Shown: positions 42,987 to 52,560, counted from the first letter of the stretch. The stretch: DNA of 64,000 nucleotides from Pseudomonas sp. 31-12 (GCF_003151075.1 NZ_CP029482.1:4154001-4218000), one strand, 5' to 3'. Numbers and translations: made by a program. Notes: generated from the letters alone by a model not told the origin.

Positions 42987-43466
42987 TTAACCCCTGACAG
43001 CCGCTTCAATCGCCGCGACGTCGATTTTCCCCATCTGCATCATGGCGTTGAACGCGCGCTTGGCCGCCGCTGGATCAGGATGGTTGATGGCATCCGTCAG
43101 GACACGAGGCGTGATCTGCCACGACAATCCCCATTTGTCCTGGCACCAGCCACAGACGTTTTCCTGGCCGCCGTTTCCGACAATCGCGTTCCACAAGCGG
43201 TCCGTTTCGGCCTGGTCATCGGTCGCCACCTGGAACGAGAACGCCTCGTTATGCTTGACCCCCGAGCCTCCGTTCAAGCCGAGACAAGGAATGCCCATCA
43301 CCGTGAACTCGACCGTCAACACATCGCCCTGCTTGCCCGCCGGATAGTCGTCAGGCGCGCGAAGAATGGTGTCCACCGCGCTGTCGGGAAACGTCTTGGC
43401 GTAGAACGTCGCGGCCTCCAGCGCAGCGCCGTCGTACCAGAGACAAATCGTGTTTTTGCTGACCAT
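42987..43466 (-). CDS. PhnB/VOC-family protein (3-demethylubiquinone methyltransferase-like)
   Basis: 159 aa, two beta-alpha-beta-beta-beta modules: TICLWYDGAALEAATFYAKT and a later WQITPRVL strand; GIPCLGLNGGSGVKHNEAFSF. Annotated widely as PhnB-like or '3-demethylubiquinone-9 3-methyltransferase', though the fold is glyoxalase-like and no activity is proven. Converges on the polysaccharide operon with 12 bases between stops. Confidence 0.82.
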   Translation of the reverse strand: MVSKNTICLWYDGAALEAATFYAKTFPDSAVDTILRAPDDYPAGKQGDVLTVEFTVMGIPCLGLNGGSGVKHNEAFSFQVATDDQAETDRLWNAIVGNGGQENVCGWCQDKWGLSWQITPRVLTDAINHPDPAAAKRAFNAMMQMGKIDVAAIEAAVRG

Positions 43467-43501
43467 TCTGGTTCTCCAGTATTGGGGAGTGAATGATCAT
43501 T

Positions 43502-44722
43502 CTAGCGGGCTGATGACTGGAAGCCCGGCTCGGCGCAAACCGCTGACGTGGCGCGAAGTGCAGGTAGCCCCAGAAGCACGACCACCACCATGAAGATCCC
43601 CGCGACAATGGCGACACCGAAACCTGCCCGCGCGCCGTAGACATCGATGATAAGACCCGCGGCCACGCCACCGAGCGCTACGCCGATGCTGATGCCCGTC
43701 GACATCCACGTCAGACCTTCGGTGATCCGGGACGGTGGAACAATGATCGTACCGAGGTTCATGACCACGACCATCGTTGGCGCAAATGACATGCCGGCCA
43801 CAAATAGCATCCCCGAGAGGATGTAGACGTTCGGTGAGAAAATCGGCAGTACGCCGGTGACGGCCGTGACCAGTACTCCAACGAAGAACTGTTTTTCAAC
43901 CGGCAAGGAAAACCTTAACGCGCCGAACGTCAGGCCAGCTATCAGGGAGCCGAGCGCATAGGCGGCCAGAATGAAGCTGGCAGACGCTGGCCAGTCTTGC
44001 GCGTTGGCGAAGGCAACCACCGCCACATCGATTGATCCACCAATCGCACCCATCGCCAGCAGCGCCAGGACAATCGTGCGAAGGCCGGGGATCAGCAAAG
44101 CCGAGCCTGCGTTCTCCTTGCGGCCCACGACCACCTTCGGTTCTGTCTGCCGTTGCAGCAGAAAAGCTGTCACACCGATGACCAGCAGCAAGACGGCAAC
44201 CAGCGGCCCGGCTTCGGCGAAGAAACGGGTGCTCAAACCAATGGCCAGGGGTGGGCCGATAATAAAGGCCATCTCAGTGATAACCGTGTCCAGGGAAAAG
44301 GCCGTGTGCAATTGCGGCTTGCCACGGAACAGTTGTGACCAGCGCGCTCTTATCATGGCGGGCATACTTGGCATCGTGCCCGCCAGTGCAGCAAGGATAA
44401 AAAGCAGGACAGGCGGAGCCTTCATATACACCGCAAGTATCAGCGCCAACAACATGCCAACACTGAAAGCAGTCATAAGCGGCAGAACCCGACTTTGACC
44501 TCGCCGATCAACGAGTTTCGATACTTGCGGGCCGAACAGCGCATTCGCTAATGTAAAAGTGCCCGCGACTGAACCGGCCAGCCAATAAAGACCCGTCTGC
44601 TGCACCAACATGATAATGATGCCGATACCGATCATTGCCTGGGGCAAACGGGCAATGGAGCTCGCGACCACCAACCCCATTACGCCGGGGATTGCGAGCA
44701 GTTCGCGGTAGTGATTTGCCAT
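43502..44722 (-). CDS. MFS transporter
   Basis: 406 aa, 12 predicted helices, MFS loop VSKLVDRRGQSRVLPLMTAF between helices 2 and 3. Similar to drug-efflux/sugar-type MFS of the YbjJ or Bcr-like groups; substrate not assignable. Preceded upstream by a short ORF at 44815-44979. Confidence 0.85.
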   Translation of the reverse strand: MANHYRELLAIPGVMGLVVASSIARLPQAMIGIGIIIMLVQQTGLYWLAGSVAGTFTLANALFGPQVSKLVDRRGQSRVLPLMTAFSVGMLLALILAVYMKAPPVLLFILAALAGTMPSMPAMIRARWSQLFRGKPQLHTAFSLDTVITEMAFIIGPPLAIGLSTRFFAEAGPLVAVLLLVIGVTAFLLQRQTEPKVVVGRKENAGSALLIPGLRTIVLALLAMGAIGGSIDVAVVAFANAQDWPASASFILAAYALGSLIAGLTFGALRFSLPVEKQFFVGVLVTAVTGVLPIFSPNVYILSGMLFVAGMSFAPTMVVVMNLGTIIVPPSRITEGLTWMSTGISIGVALGGVAAGLIIDVYGARAGFGVAIVAGIFMVVVVLLGLPALRATSAVCAEPGFQSSAR

Positions 44723-44814
44723 GATGACTCCGTTTTATTATTCAACGTTTATACGTATCCCGCTGCGCGCGATGCAAACCCTGAGAGCAGGTTATAGAAA
44801 ACTGAACGTGCACT

Positions 44815-44979
44815 TCACCAAGCAGGCAAGCGGCCAGTTACATAACTTTCAACAGAACCCACACGCATGTAGTTGAGCGACGAAGGCAACGTTATTGCGA
44901 AATCACGCGAGTGATGCCGCTCGCACAGATGCCGAATAAAACAACGAATTGAAGATAGAGAAATAACTTTTTCCTGCAT
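44815..44979 (-). CDS. Candidate 54-residue small protein with strong ribosome site
   Basis: ATG 44979 follows GGGAGG by five bases; 54 codons (begins MQEKVISLSSIRCFIRHLCE). No recognised family. It lies 92 bases upstream of the MFS gene on the same strand, in an otherwise gene-free 510-base stretch, and could be a leader ORF. Coding status rests on the ribosome site alone. Confidence 0.35.
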   Translation of the reverse strand: MQEKVISLSSIRCFIRHLCERHHSRDFAITLPSSLNYMRVGSVESYVTGRLPAW

Positions 44980-45169
44980 CCTTGCCTCCCAGAAGTGATC
45001 AACATCACTTCCATTGATTGATTGCCCCTACATCATGTAAGTGCAAACCCATGAACAACTATAAAATCAAACAATAACTGGGGTTTATATTCAGAAAGAA
45101 CATTCAAGCTACAGCTCTGAAAATCATCGAAACCAAGGGTCTACTCCTGACACATCGAAGTCAACATCG

Positions 45170-45217
45170 CTTCACCGCGGTACTCAATGAAAGCCCGACC
45201 CATCCCGCCGGGCTTTT
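45170..45217 (+). terminator. Terminator block homologous to repeat-protein 3' flanks
   Basis: CTTCACCGCGGTACTCAATG followed by AAAGCCCG...CGGGCTTTT. The block is nearly identical to the 3' flank of the repeat genes at 757-806 and 3521-3571, but no repeat gene precedes it. It also ends near the stop of the leftward GNAT gene at 45234. Confidence 0.7.
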
Positions 45218-45233
45218 CATGCGCAAAAATAAA

Positions 45234-45761
45234 TCAGTCCCCGATCAAGGACCGACTGACTTTGTAAACAAGACTCGGCGCCTGCCCCGGTACGTCATCC
45301 AGCACGTCGACACGTTGCATGCCGATCTTTTCCAGCACGCCTATCGAGGCGGTGTGGGCAGGCCTGACCAGCGCAAAAACCTCCGGCACCTTCAGCTCAT
45401 CGAATCCATATTCAAGCGCCGCCCTGCTCAATTCGGTCGCATAGCCTTGCCCCCACGCAGTCACGGCCAATCGATAACCGAGGTTCAGCAGCTCGACTTC
45501 ACCAAATTTGCGCAGACCCATCCCGCCGAAACCGATAACGCAATCCGGGGAAGCACGGGTGGTAATGGTCCACAGCCCGTAACCGTGTAGGGTCCAGTGG
45601 CGAATCCAGTCTTCCAGCAGCGTTTCAGCCTGGTCAATCACAGTCAAAGGCCCGGCCGGGTTGTACTGGTTCGTGGCAGGGTCGCCGTAGATAGCAAACA
45701 GGCTGGCCAGGTCTTCGGATCGAGGCGGCCTTAACAGCAATCGCGAGGTGGTTCGTTGCAT
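45234..45761 (-). CDS. GNAT-family acetyltransferase (RimJ/RimL type)
   Basis: 175 aa. RLLLRPPRSEDLASLFAIYG start and acetyl-CoA site region GYRLAVTAWGQGYATELSRAALEYGFDELK (Q/RxxGxG/A loop), typical of RimJ/RimL-like N-acetyltransferases. Likely acetylates a protein N-terminus or small amine; substrate unknown. Ends 17 bases from the terminator block. Confidence 0.85.
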   Translation of the reverse strand: MQRTTSRLLLRPPRSEDLASLFAIYGDPATNQYNPAGPLTVIDQAETLLEDWIRHWTLHGYGLWTITTRASPDCVIGFGGMGLRKFGEVELLNLGYRLAVTAWGQGYATELSRAALEYGFDELKVPEVFALVRPAHTASIGVLEKIGMQRVDVLDDVPGQAPSLVYKVSRSLIGD

Positions 45762-45795
45762 CGATATTTTTATCCTTGGCGAACGTCGGGACGTC

Positions 45796-46185
45796 CTACT
45801 GCGGCTGAAAGGTCTGAAGATACGCCAACAGGTTTTCGATCTTTTCCGGATCGCTGAGCCCCCAGAAAATCATGCGGGTGCCGGGCACCACTTCCTTTGG
45901 ATTTTCAAGGTACGCGGTCAGGGTTTCGCGGGTCCAGACGATGCCGGCCGATTTCATGGCGTCGGAATATTGATAATCTGTGCTGCTGCCAGACGGGCGT
46001 CCAAAAATGCCATTGAGTTGCGGCCCGAACGAACCACGCGCCGACTCCCCGACCTGATGGCAGCCGCCGCATATTCGCTTGAACAGTGTCGCCCCCGCCT
46101 CAGCATCGCCGGCTGCCCGGGCTTGCGCACCGGACAACCCCGCAGTGAGAGCCAGGGCCAGGGTGAGGGCTGCGGCGTTCTTCAT
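45796..46185 (-). CDS. Periplasmic class I cytochrome c
   Basis: 129 aa. Signal peptide MKNAAALTLALALTAGLSGA, heme motif CGGCH (about residue 38) and axial Met in PGTRMIFWGLSD near residue 100, as in cytochrome c2/c-552 (QSPYSDAMKSAGIVWTRETL-type sequence). Small electron carrier. ATG 46185 has GGAG six bases upstream; a much longer upstream frame is spurious. Confidence 0.88.
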   Translation of the reverse strand: MKNAAALTLALALTAGLSGAQARAAGDAEAGATLFKRICGGCHQVGESARGSFGPQLNGIFGRPSGSSTDYQYSDAMKSAGIVWTRETLTAYLENPKEVVPGTRMIFWGLSDPEKIENLLAYLQTFQPQ

Positions 46186-46344
46186 GTCCTGCTCCAAATC
46201 ATCTGTGACCAACCGCTCGGGCATCAGCTCGCACCCGGCTGAAACGTCTTCCTGCAAGCCGGTGGAATATCGAACCGCTACCCGCTGACAGCGGCAAGCG
46301 CAGACTCTATCCTGTGCAACCCCGCGATTCCACCGGAGTACCCT

Positions 46345-46650
46345 GTGCCCCCCCTGACCAACCGCGAGGTTTACCAGCAATTGCGCGACGCCGCGCTGGA
46401 AGTTCGGCGTCTGATACTCCTTGCCGAACAGCCTGAGTCCGGCCAGGTGCACGTCGATATCGAAGGCTGGCGCCTGAGCCTCGGTGTCGACGGCAATCGC
46501 CTGTTGCATTGCCAACGTTGCCAAAGCCCGGACGGCCGCGAAGGTGAACTCGGCCACTGGCAACGTTACGGCACCGACCCTGTCAGTTTGCTCAGCACTT
46601 GGGAACTGGCGCAGATCGAACGCTTGCTGTGCCTTCGGCACCAGCCTTAA
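46345..46650 (+). CDS. Small protein resembling DUF7693
   Basis: 101 aa starting at GTG 46345 (GGAG six bases upstream). NREVYQQLRDAALEVRRL, VDIEGWRLSLGVDGNRLLHC and CQSPDGREGE resemble a Pseudomonas family of unknown function (DUF7693-like, by memory, unverified). Two cysteines CQRC could bind metal or form a disulfide. Its stop overlaps the convergent saccharopine-dehydrogenase-like gene by four bases. Confidence 0.6.
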   Translation: MPPLTNREVYQQLRDAALEVRRLILLAEQPESGQVHVDIEGWRLSLGVDGNRLLHCQRCQSPDGREGELGHWQRYGTDPVSLLSTWELAQIERLLCLRHQP

Positions 46651-47615
46651 AGATCAACAATCACCGTACCGGCAATGCTCTCGGCAAATTCGACACCGAA
46701 CAGACGACCCGGCGTTTCGAAGCCGGAACGCCGCTCCCCGGCCAACACGCGTCGCGCGGCTTCCACGGCGGCCAACGGTGTGTAGGAGTAGCCGTTTAGG
46801 GTCTCGATCCTCGACCGCGCCACCTGCCCATCGGCCCCTGTCACCTCCGCAACCGCACGCGCCCGGTGAGACAAGCGCTCTTGCTCGCTGGGGCCATCGG
46901 GAAGCTGTGACAAGTCACCCTCGGGGAAAGCTTCTCCGCTGATGTGAACGAACATGGCGATGTTCGCGATGCCCGTCGAGCGCCCACCCGTGACCAGATC
47001 ACCAAACGACAGCGGCGCACAGAGCACAGGCCCGGCGCCGAAATCGAAGTGACGCGGTTGCGCATCCGGCGCAGGAACGAGTACGCCGTCAACCCGCGCC
47101 ATCAATCCTGCACCGATGATCTCGCCGACACTGTTGGCCGATCCGCGCGACATGGAGCCTGCAACCTGCAGCGCGATCCGCAGCGACTGCGGATGGTCGA
47201 CGCGGCGGACAACGTGCATGGCAAGACAGTCCGTGGGGACAACGTCCCAGCCGACGCCGGGCAACAGCATCACGCCGGCTTCCTCACCCAACCGTTCAGC
47301 CAGTCGATAAACGTTGATCTCGGCGGTGATGTCGAGATAGTCGACTCCGGCCTCGATACAGGCCCGCATCAAAGGCTCTGCCGTGCGCACAAAAGGGCCG
47401 GCGCAGTTCAACAGGACGGTGACGCCGCTCAGTGCTTGCGCCGTTTGAGCGTCTGGCGCGAAGGTGCGATAAGGCACGCTCAGCTGCCGCGCGAGTGCCG
47501 CCACCCTTGTCTCGTCGCGACCGGCGATTTCGAAGTCCAGCCCCTCAGCTTTCGCCTGTGCCGCCACCATCCGGCCGGTGTACCCGGTTGCGCCGTAAAT
47601 CAGCAGCGTGCTCAT
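46647..47615 (-). CDS. Saccharopine dehydrogenase-like NAD(P)-binding protein
   Basis: 322 aa. N-terminal Rossmann motif LLIYGATGYTGRMVAAQAKA, then LLNCAGPFVRTAEPLMRACI and YLDITAEINVYR, typical of the saccharopine-dehydrogenase/trans-acting enoyl reductase family. Substrate unknown. Overlaps the VOC gene by four bases (operon 48775-46647 with SDR and VOC genes). Confidence 0.82.
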   Translation of the reverse strand: MSTLLIYGATGYTGRMVAAQAKAEGLDFEIAGRDETRVAALARQLSVPYRTFAPDAQTAQALSGVTVLLNCAGPFVRTAEPLMRACIEAGVDYLDITAEINVYRLAERLGEEAGVMLLPGVGWDVVPTDCLAMHVVRRVDHPQSLRIALQVAGSMSRGSANSVGEIIGAGLMARVDGVLVPAPDAQPRHFDFGAGPVLCAPLSFGDLVTGGRSTGIANIAMFVHISGEAFPEGDLSQLPDGPSEQERLSHRARAVAEVTGADGQVARSRIETLNGYSYTPLAAVEAARRVLAGERRSGFETPGRLFGVEFAESIAGTVIVDL

Positions 47616-48013
47616 TGTGGGTGCTGCCAGTTTTTATAGACGAACTCGATGCTGTACCCGTCCGGGTCCAGTACGTTGGCCGCGTAATAGTTCGGGTCGT
47701 AATGCAACCGTGCGCCAGGAGCACCGTGATCCGTTGCGCCCGCTTCCATCGCAGCGGCATAGGCTGCATCGACCTCATCCCGGCTGTTCGCAACGAACCC
47801 GACATGAGCAGCCCGTCCCTCCACCGCACCTTCACGCAGCCAGAAAAATACGCGGCCCTGTGCGCCGAAACCCTTGAGGTCCGGGTGACCGGGCGGGCCG
47901 TCCTTGCCGTCGTAATCCAGCCGGAGAGAGATCCCCAGCGGTGCGAGCGCCGCGGTGTAGAAATTGACGGAGCGCCGGGTGTCGCTCACGGAGATAAAAA
48001 CATGATCAAGCAT
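47612..48013 (-). CDS. VOC/glyoxalase-fold protein
   Basis: 133 aa: MLDHVFISVSDTRRSVNFYT opening, YYAANVLDPDGYSIEFVYKN end, as in small glyoxalase/bleomycin-resistance (VOC) proteins, with the potential metal ligands His4 and Glu near the C-terminus. Middle gene of the three-gene operon. Confidence 0.85.
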   Translation of the reverse strand: MLDHVFISVSDTRRSVNFYTAALAPLGISLRLDYDGKDGPPGHPDLKGFGAQGRVFFWLREGAVEGRAAHVGFVANSRDEVDAAYAAAMEAGATDHGAPGARLHYDPNYYAANVLDPDGYSIEFVYKNWQHPQ

Positions 48014-48031
48014 GGAATGTGCCTCGCTGAT

Positions 48032-48775
48032 TCAAATGACGTAACCGCCGGAAACTTCAATGGACTGCGCGTTGATCCAGCCACTTTCTTCGGACATCAG
48101 CGTGGCGATCACACGACCGACATCGTCCGGTTCACCAATGCGACCGAGCGCCGTCTGCGAGGCCAGCAGCGTCTCGAATTCTTCGCTCAAGCCACCCCCC
48201 AGTTCGGTGCGAATGGCACCGGGCGAGACGGCGTTGGCACGGATGCGCCTCTCGCCAAACTCCTTGGCCATGTAACGTGTAAGGATTTCCAGCCCACCCT
48301 TGAACGCGGCATAGGGCGCCACGCCCGGGGTGACCACGCGTGTCGTCGCGCTGGTCAGGTTGACGATGCTCGCGCCCTCCTCCATCAGCGGCAACAAGGC
48401 CTGGGTCAGGAAAAACGGGCCCTTGAGGTGAACATTCATGAGGTCGTCGAACTGCGTCTCGGTGACCGTCTCAATCGGATTGAACAGACCGTGGCCGGCA
48501 TTGTTGACCAGACCGCCCAGGGTCGTGGCTTGCCAGTTCGATTGCAGCGCCTGCCGTACCGCAGCGACGAACACGCCGAACGTTCCGGCATCGCTGACAT
48601 CGAGTTCGAGGGCAACAGCTTTGCCACCCTCGGACTGGATGCGTTGAACAACCGAATCGGCCGCTTTCTGGTTGTTCTTGTAGGTCAGGATGACGCCCAT
48701 TCCGCGCCGGGCACATTGCATTGCGGTGCTGGCGCCGATGCCTCGGCTGCCGCCGGTGATGACGATGACGCTCAT
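48032..48775 (-). CDS. Short-chain dehydrogenase/reductase
   Basis: 247 aa: VIVITGGSRGIGASTAMQCA (NAD(P) site), NNAGHG, YAAFKGG (Tyr/Lys pair) and SGGYVI end. Substrate unknown. ATG 48775 follows GGAG by six bases; the GTG at 48787 is upstream of that site. First gene of the operon, opposite the AraC gene. Confidence 0.85.
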   Translation of the reverse strand: MSVIVITGGSRGIGASTAMQCARRGMGVILTYKNNQKAADSVVQRIQSEGGKAVALELDVSDAGTFGVFVAAVRQALQSNWQATTLGGLVNNAGHGLFNPIETVTETQFDDLMNVHLKGPFFLTQALLPLMEEGASIVNLTSATTRVVTPGVAPYAAFKGGLEILTRYMAKEFGERRIRANAVSPGAIRTELGGGLSEEFETLLASQTALGRIGEPDDVGRVIATLMSEESGWINAQSIEVSGGYVI

Positions 48776-48913
48776 GGCTTGCTCCACTGTTAATCAGGTG
48801 AGCCACCACGGTAACCACAGAACAACTGGCGGGCGCAGCCGTTACTACTGCAATCCTGCCTGTTTCTGCTTTTTGCTTGCGTCGTGCGTCCCCCTGCTGT
48901 CAGATGTCTCCCC

Positions 48914-49807
48914 ATGGAAAATCAACTGAATGAACTCAGGGCTCTTGCCGCAAGGGCCGAAAACAGGCGTACAGAGACTGGAATTCCGCGCGTGGCCATG
49001 GTCCAGGGTGCGATCCCCGAACATCAGCTGGCGGCGGTCTATGAACCGATGATCAACCTGATCCTGCAGGGCAGTAAGTCCATGACCGTCGGCGATCGTA
49101 CGTTGCGGTATGACCCGGCAACCTATTTCGTGATGTCGATCGAACTGCCGGCGGTCGGCAGTGTGCATCCGGCCACAACCGGCGAACCGTATCTCGCCGT
49201 CGCCTTGACGCTGGACCCTGTCGTTCTGGCGACGTTGCTGACGGACCTGCCAAAACCTGCCGCACCGCCTGAACAGGAGGCCGGTTTTTCCGTGGCTGCG
49301 GTCACGCCCGTGCTGATGGATGCCTGGGTGCGCATGCTGCGATTGATGGACCGGCCGGCGGACATCGCGGCGCTGAGTCCGGTGTACGAGCGGGAGATTC
49401 TCTATCGGGTTTTGCATGGGCCCCACGGCTGGATGCTGCGCGAAATTGCTGCGCCCGATACGGCCATGGCTCGCGTGAGCCTGGCCATCCAGTGGATCCG
49501 CCGCGCCTTCGCCGAGCCGCTGCGGGTCGATGAAATGGCCCGGAAAGCGTCGATGAGCGTGTCTGCGTTTCATCGCCATTTCAAAGCCGTCACCACGCTC
49601 AGCCCCTTGCAGTATCAAAAACGCGTGAGGCTGCTTCAGGCAAGGACACTGTTGTTGGCGAACGCTAAAAGCGTCACCAGCGCCGCTTTCGACGTCGGCT
49701 ATGAAAGCGCCACTCAGTTCAGCCGCGACTACGCTCGCGTCTTTGGCTTGCCTCCCGCACGGGATGCCGCGCGGATTCTCGCCGAGATGCGCGGTCGTGC
49801 CGACTGA
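48914..49807 (+). CDS. AraC-family transcriptional regulator
   Basis: 297 aa. N-terminal AraC_N domain (PRVAMVQGAIPEHQLAAVYE; FVMSIELPAVG) and C-terminal HTH pair (LRVDEMARKASMSVSAFHRHFKAV; SAAFDVGYESATQFSRDYAR). Divergent from the SDR/VOC/reductase operon (139 bases between) and likely its regulator, as is common for this family beside oxidoreductases. Confidence 0.88.
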   Translation: MENQLNELRALAARAENRRTETGIPRVAMVQGAIPEHQLAAVYEPMINLILQGSKSMTVGDRTLRYDPATYFVMSIELPAVGSVHPATTGEPYLAVALTLDPVVLATLLTDLPKPAAPPEQEAGFSVAAVTPVLMDAWVRMLRLMDRPADIAALSPVYEREILYRVLHGPHGWMLREIAAPDTAMARVSLAIQWIRRAFAEPLRVDEMARKASMSVSAFHRHFKAVTTLSPLQYQKRVRLLQARTLLLANAKSVTSAAFDVGYESATQFSRDYARVFGLPPARDAARILAEMRGRAD

Positions 49808-49845
49808 AGTTTTTTCAGTCTCCCGAGGCGGCACTGTGCATCAGA

Positions 49846-51120
49846 TCAAAAACGCGGTTTGACCGCCTTCCAGCCGGGCTTGTAACGCTGCATCTGTTTC
49901 ACGTCATCGCGCTGGCGAATGCCGCAGGTCAGGTATTGGTCATGCAGCTTGCCGAGCTGATCGTGATCCAGTTCCAGACCCAACCCCGGCGCACGGGTGA
50001 TTTTCACGCAGCCATCGACAATCGGGATCTTGCCGCCCTTGATCACCTCTTCATCCGGCTCCTGCCACGGGTAATGCGTGTCGCAGGCGTAATCCAGATT
50101 CGGCACCGCGGCGGCCACATGCGCCATCGCCATCAGGCTGATGCCCAGGTGCGAGTTGGAATGCATCGACACACCAAGGCCAAAGGTGTCGCACATTTTT
50201 GCCAGCGCCTGGGTATCGCGCAGGCCGCCCCAGTAATGGTGGTCGGCGAGGACGATCTGCACGCTGTTCAGCGCCACACTGCGGCGGAACTCATCGAAAT
50301 CGGTGACCACCATGTTGGTCGCCAGCGGCAGGCCCGTGCGTTTGTGCAGCTCAGACATACCATCGAGGCCCGGCGTCGGGTCTTCGTAATATTGCAGGTC
50401 ATCTCCGAGCAATTCGGCCATGCGAATCGAGGTTTCCAGCGACCAGTTACCGTTCGGATCGATGCGCAACGGGTAGCCGGGGAAGGCTTTTTTCAGCGCC
50501 TTGATACACGACACTTCGTGCTCCGGCGCCAGCGTGCCGGCCTTGAGCTTGATGCTCTTGAAACCGTAGGTCTCGATCATCCGTCGCGCCTGGGCGACGA
50601 TCTGCTCTTCGTTCAGGGCTTCGCCCCAATTGTCCGGTTTGTAGGGTGAATCGACATGTTGCGCGTACTTGAAAAACAGGTAGGCGCTGAACGGAATCTC
50701 GTCGCGGATCGCTCCGCCCAGCAGGTCCACCAACGGCACGTTCAGCGAGTGCGCCTGCAAATCCAGGAACGCCACTTCGAACGCCGAATAGGCGTTGCTG
50801 ACCGCTTTGCTCGCGTGGGAACCGGGCGCCAGTTCCGCACCGGCAATGCTCGCCGGTTTGTTCGCCGCCACCGTGGCCTGGACGATGCGGCGCAGCTGAT
50901 TGAGGTTGAACGGGTCGAGACCGATCAGTTGCTGTTGCAGTTGCTGCTGGATCAACAGCGCCGGGGCATCGCCATAGCTTTCACCCAAACCTATATAGCC
51001 GTTGTCACTTTCGATCTCGATGATCGAGCGCAGTGCGAAGGGCTCATGAATCCCGCTGGCATTGAGCAGCGGCGGATCACGAAAGGCGATGGGGGTGACG
51101 GTGACTCGAGTGATTTTCAA
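49846..51120 (-). CDS. gudD: Glucarate dehydratase-type enolase superfamily enzyme
   Basis: 424 aa. Enolase barrel with KxK motif FKSIKLKAG (about 191), RIDPNGNWS (Asp metal ligand), YYEDPTPG (Glu), DHHYWGG and base His in SMHSNSHLG (about 320). Matches D-glucarate dehydratase (EC 4.2.1.40), or the related GudX-type paralogue lacking activity; the catalytic set looks complete. It overlaps the MFS gene by four bases (transporter and enzyme coupled). Confidence 0.83.
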   Translation of the reverse strand: MKITRVTVTPIAFRDPPLLNASGIHEPFALRSIIEIESDNGYIGLGESYGDAPALLIQQQLQQQLIGLDPFNLNQLRRIVQATVAANKPASIAGAELAPGSHASKAVSNAYSAFEVAFLDLQAHSLNVPLVDLLGGAIRDEIPFSAYLFFKYAQHVDSPYKPDNWGEALNEEQIVAQARRMIETYGFKSIKLKAGTLAPEHEVSCIKALKKAFPGYPLRIDPNGNWSLETSIRMAELLGDDLQYYEDPTPGLDGMSELHKRTGLPLATNMVVTDFDEFRRSVALNSVQIVLADHHYWGGLRDTQALAKMCDTFGLGVSMHSNSHLGISLMAMAHVAAAVPNLDYACDTHYPWQEPDEEVIKGGKIPIVDGCVKITRAPGLGLELDHDQLGKLHDQYLTCGIRQRDDVKQMQRYKPGWKAVKPRF

Positions 51121-52514
51121 GAAGCTGCTCCCTTTGGATCAGGTTTCAATGCGGGGTGACTTGGAGATTGTTGTGGGGTGGCGGTCAGCACACTGCGTGC
51201 ATCGCCACGAGGTGCCGTGCGAGCAAAGAAGATCACCACCGCCGCGACCAGTGAAGTGGCCGCCAACCCATAGAGGCCGCCTTCGATGGAGCCGGTTTTT
51301 TGCTCCAGGAGACCGAACGCCGTCGGCGCGACAAAACCGCCGAGGTTGCCAATGGAGTTGATCAAGGCGATCACGGCAGCAGCGATGCGCGCATCCAGAT
51401 AGCCTTGTGGAATCGGCCAGAACAACGCCGAGGCAGCCTTGAAACCAATCGCGGCAAAGCAAATGGCGACGAAGGCGAAGATCGGCCCGCCGGTGGTGGA
51501 CATGAACATGCCGAACGCGGCGATCACCAGCGTCAGCGCAACCCAGGCCTGCTGGTGTTTCCATTTGCTGGCCATGGCAGCGAAGCCATACATCGCGATG
51601 ATCGAAATGATCCAGGGAATCGAGTTGAACAGGCCGACCTGGAAGTCGCCGAGATTGCCCATCTTCTTGATCATGCTCGGCAGCCAGAACGTGGCGCCGT
51701 AGATGGTCAGGGCGATGGAGAAATAGATGAAGCAGAACAGCGCGATCTGCTTGTCGGCGAGCAATTTGAACATCGACGGCCTGACCGTCTGCGTGGCTTC
51801 GCGGGCCTGCTGTTCCAGGGCGATGGCGCCTACCAGAGCATCCTTCTCCTCGGCACTCAACCAGTTCGCCTGACGCGGATGGGACTTCAACCAGAACCAG
51901 ACAAATCCACAGAGCACGATCGAGGCAAAGCCTTCAATCAGGAACATCCACTGCCAGCCATGCAGGCTGAACCCGCTGACGTTCAGCAGCGCGCCGGACA
52001 CCGGACCGGAGATCACCGAGGCAATGGCCGAACCGCTGAGAAAGATCGCCATGGCCTTGCCCCGTTCGGTCGACGGCAGCCATTGGGTGAAGTAGTAAAT
52101 GATGCCGGGAAAGAAACCTGCTTCGGCCGCCCCGAGAATAAAACGCAGCACGTAGAAACTGGTTTCGCCGCGCACGAACGCCATGGCCATCGCCGCCGCG
52201 CCCCAGGTGAACATGATCCGCGTCAGCCAGGCACGAGCGCCGTAGCGTTGCAGCAGCAGGTTGGAGGGCACTTCGAAGATGGCGTAACCGATGAAGAACA
52301 GCCCGGCGCCCAGGCCGTAGGCGGCTGCGCCGATACCGAGGTCGGTCTCCAAGTGGCTGCGCACGAAGCCGATGTTGACCCGGTCGATGTAGTTGACGAT
52401 GAACATCACCACGAACAGCGGCAGCACGTGGCGCTTCACCTTGGCCGCAGCGCGGGCGAGCACAGTCGGGTCCGGCGGACTCTGGAGGGTATTCAAGGGG
52501 TAACTCCCGATCAT
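51117..52514 (-). CDS. MFS transporter, glucarate/galactarate type (ACS family)
   Basis: 465 aa, 12 helices, opening VLPLFVVMFIVNYIDRVNIG with the ACS-family signature and FIGYAIFEVPSNLLLQRYGAR. Transports hexuronate/aldarate-type organic anions in relatives (GudP). First gene of a two-gene operon with gudD. Confidence 0.88.
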   Translation of the reverse strand: MIGSYPLNTLQSPPDPTVLARAAAKVKRHVLPLFVVMFIVNYIDRVNIGFVRSHLETDLGIGAAAYGLGAGLFFIGYAIFEVPSNLLLQRYGARAWLTRIMFTWGAAAMAMAFVRGETSFYVLRFILGAAEAGFFPGIIYYFTQWLPSTERGKAMAIFLSGSAIASVISGPVSGALLNVSGFSLHGWQWMFLIEGFASIVLCGFVWFWLKSHPRQANWLSAEEKDALVGAIALEQQAREATQTVRPSMFKLLADKQIALFCFIYFSIALTIYGATFWLPSMIKKMGNLGDFQVGLFNSIPWIISIIAMYGFAAMASKWKHQQAWVALTLVIAAFGMFMSTTGGPIFAFVAICFAAIGFKAASALFWPIPQGYLDARIAAAVIALINSIGNLGGFVAPTAFGLLEQKTGSIEGGLYGLAATSLVAAVVIFFARTAPRGDARSVLTATPQQSPSHPALKPDPKGAAS

Positions 52515-52560
52515 TGTTTTTTTAGGGACAGGCCGATCATGGACGCCGGTATTGATCCCG

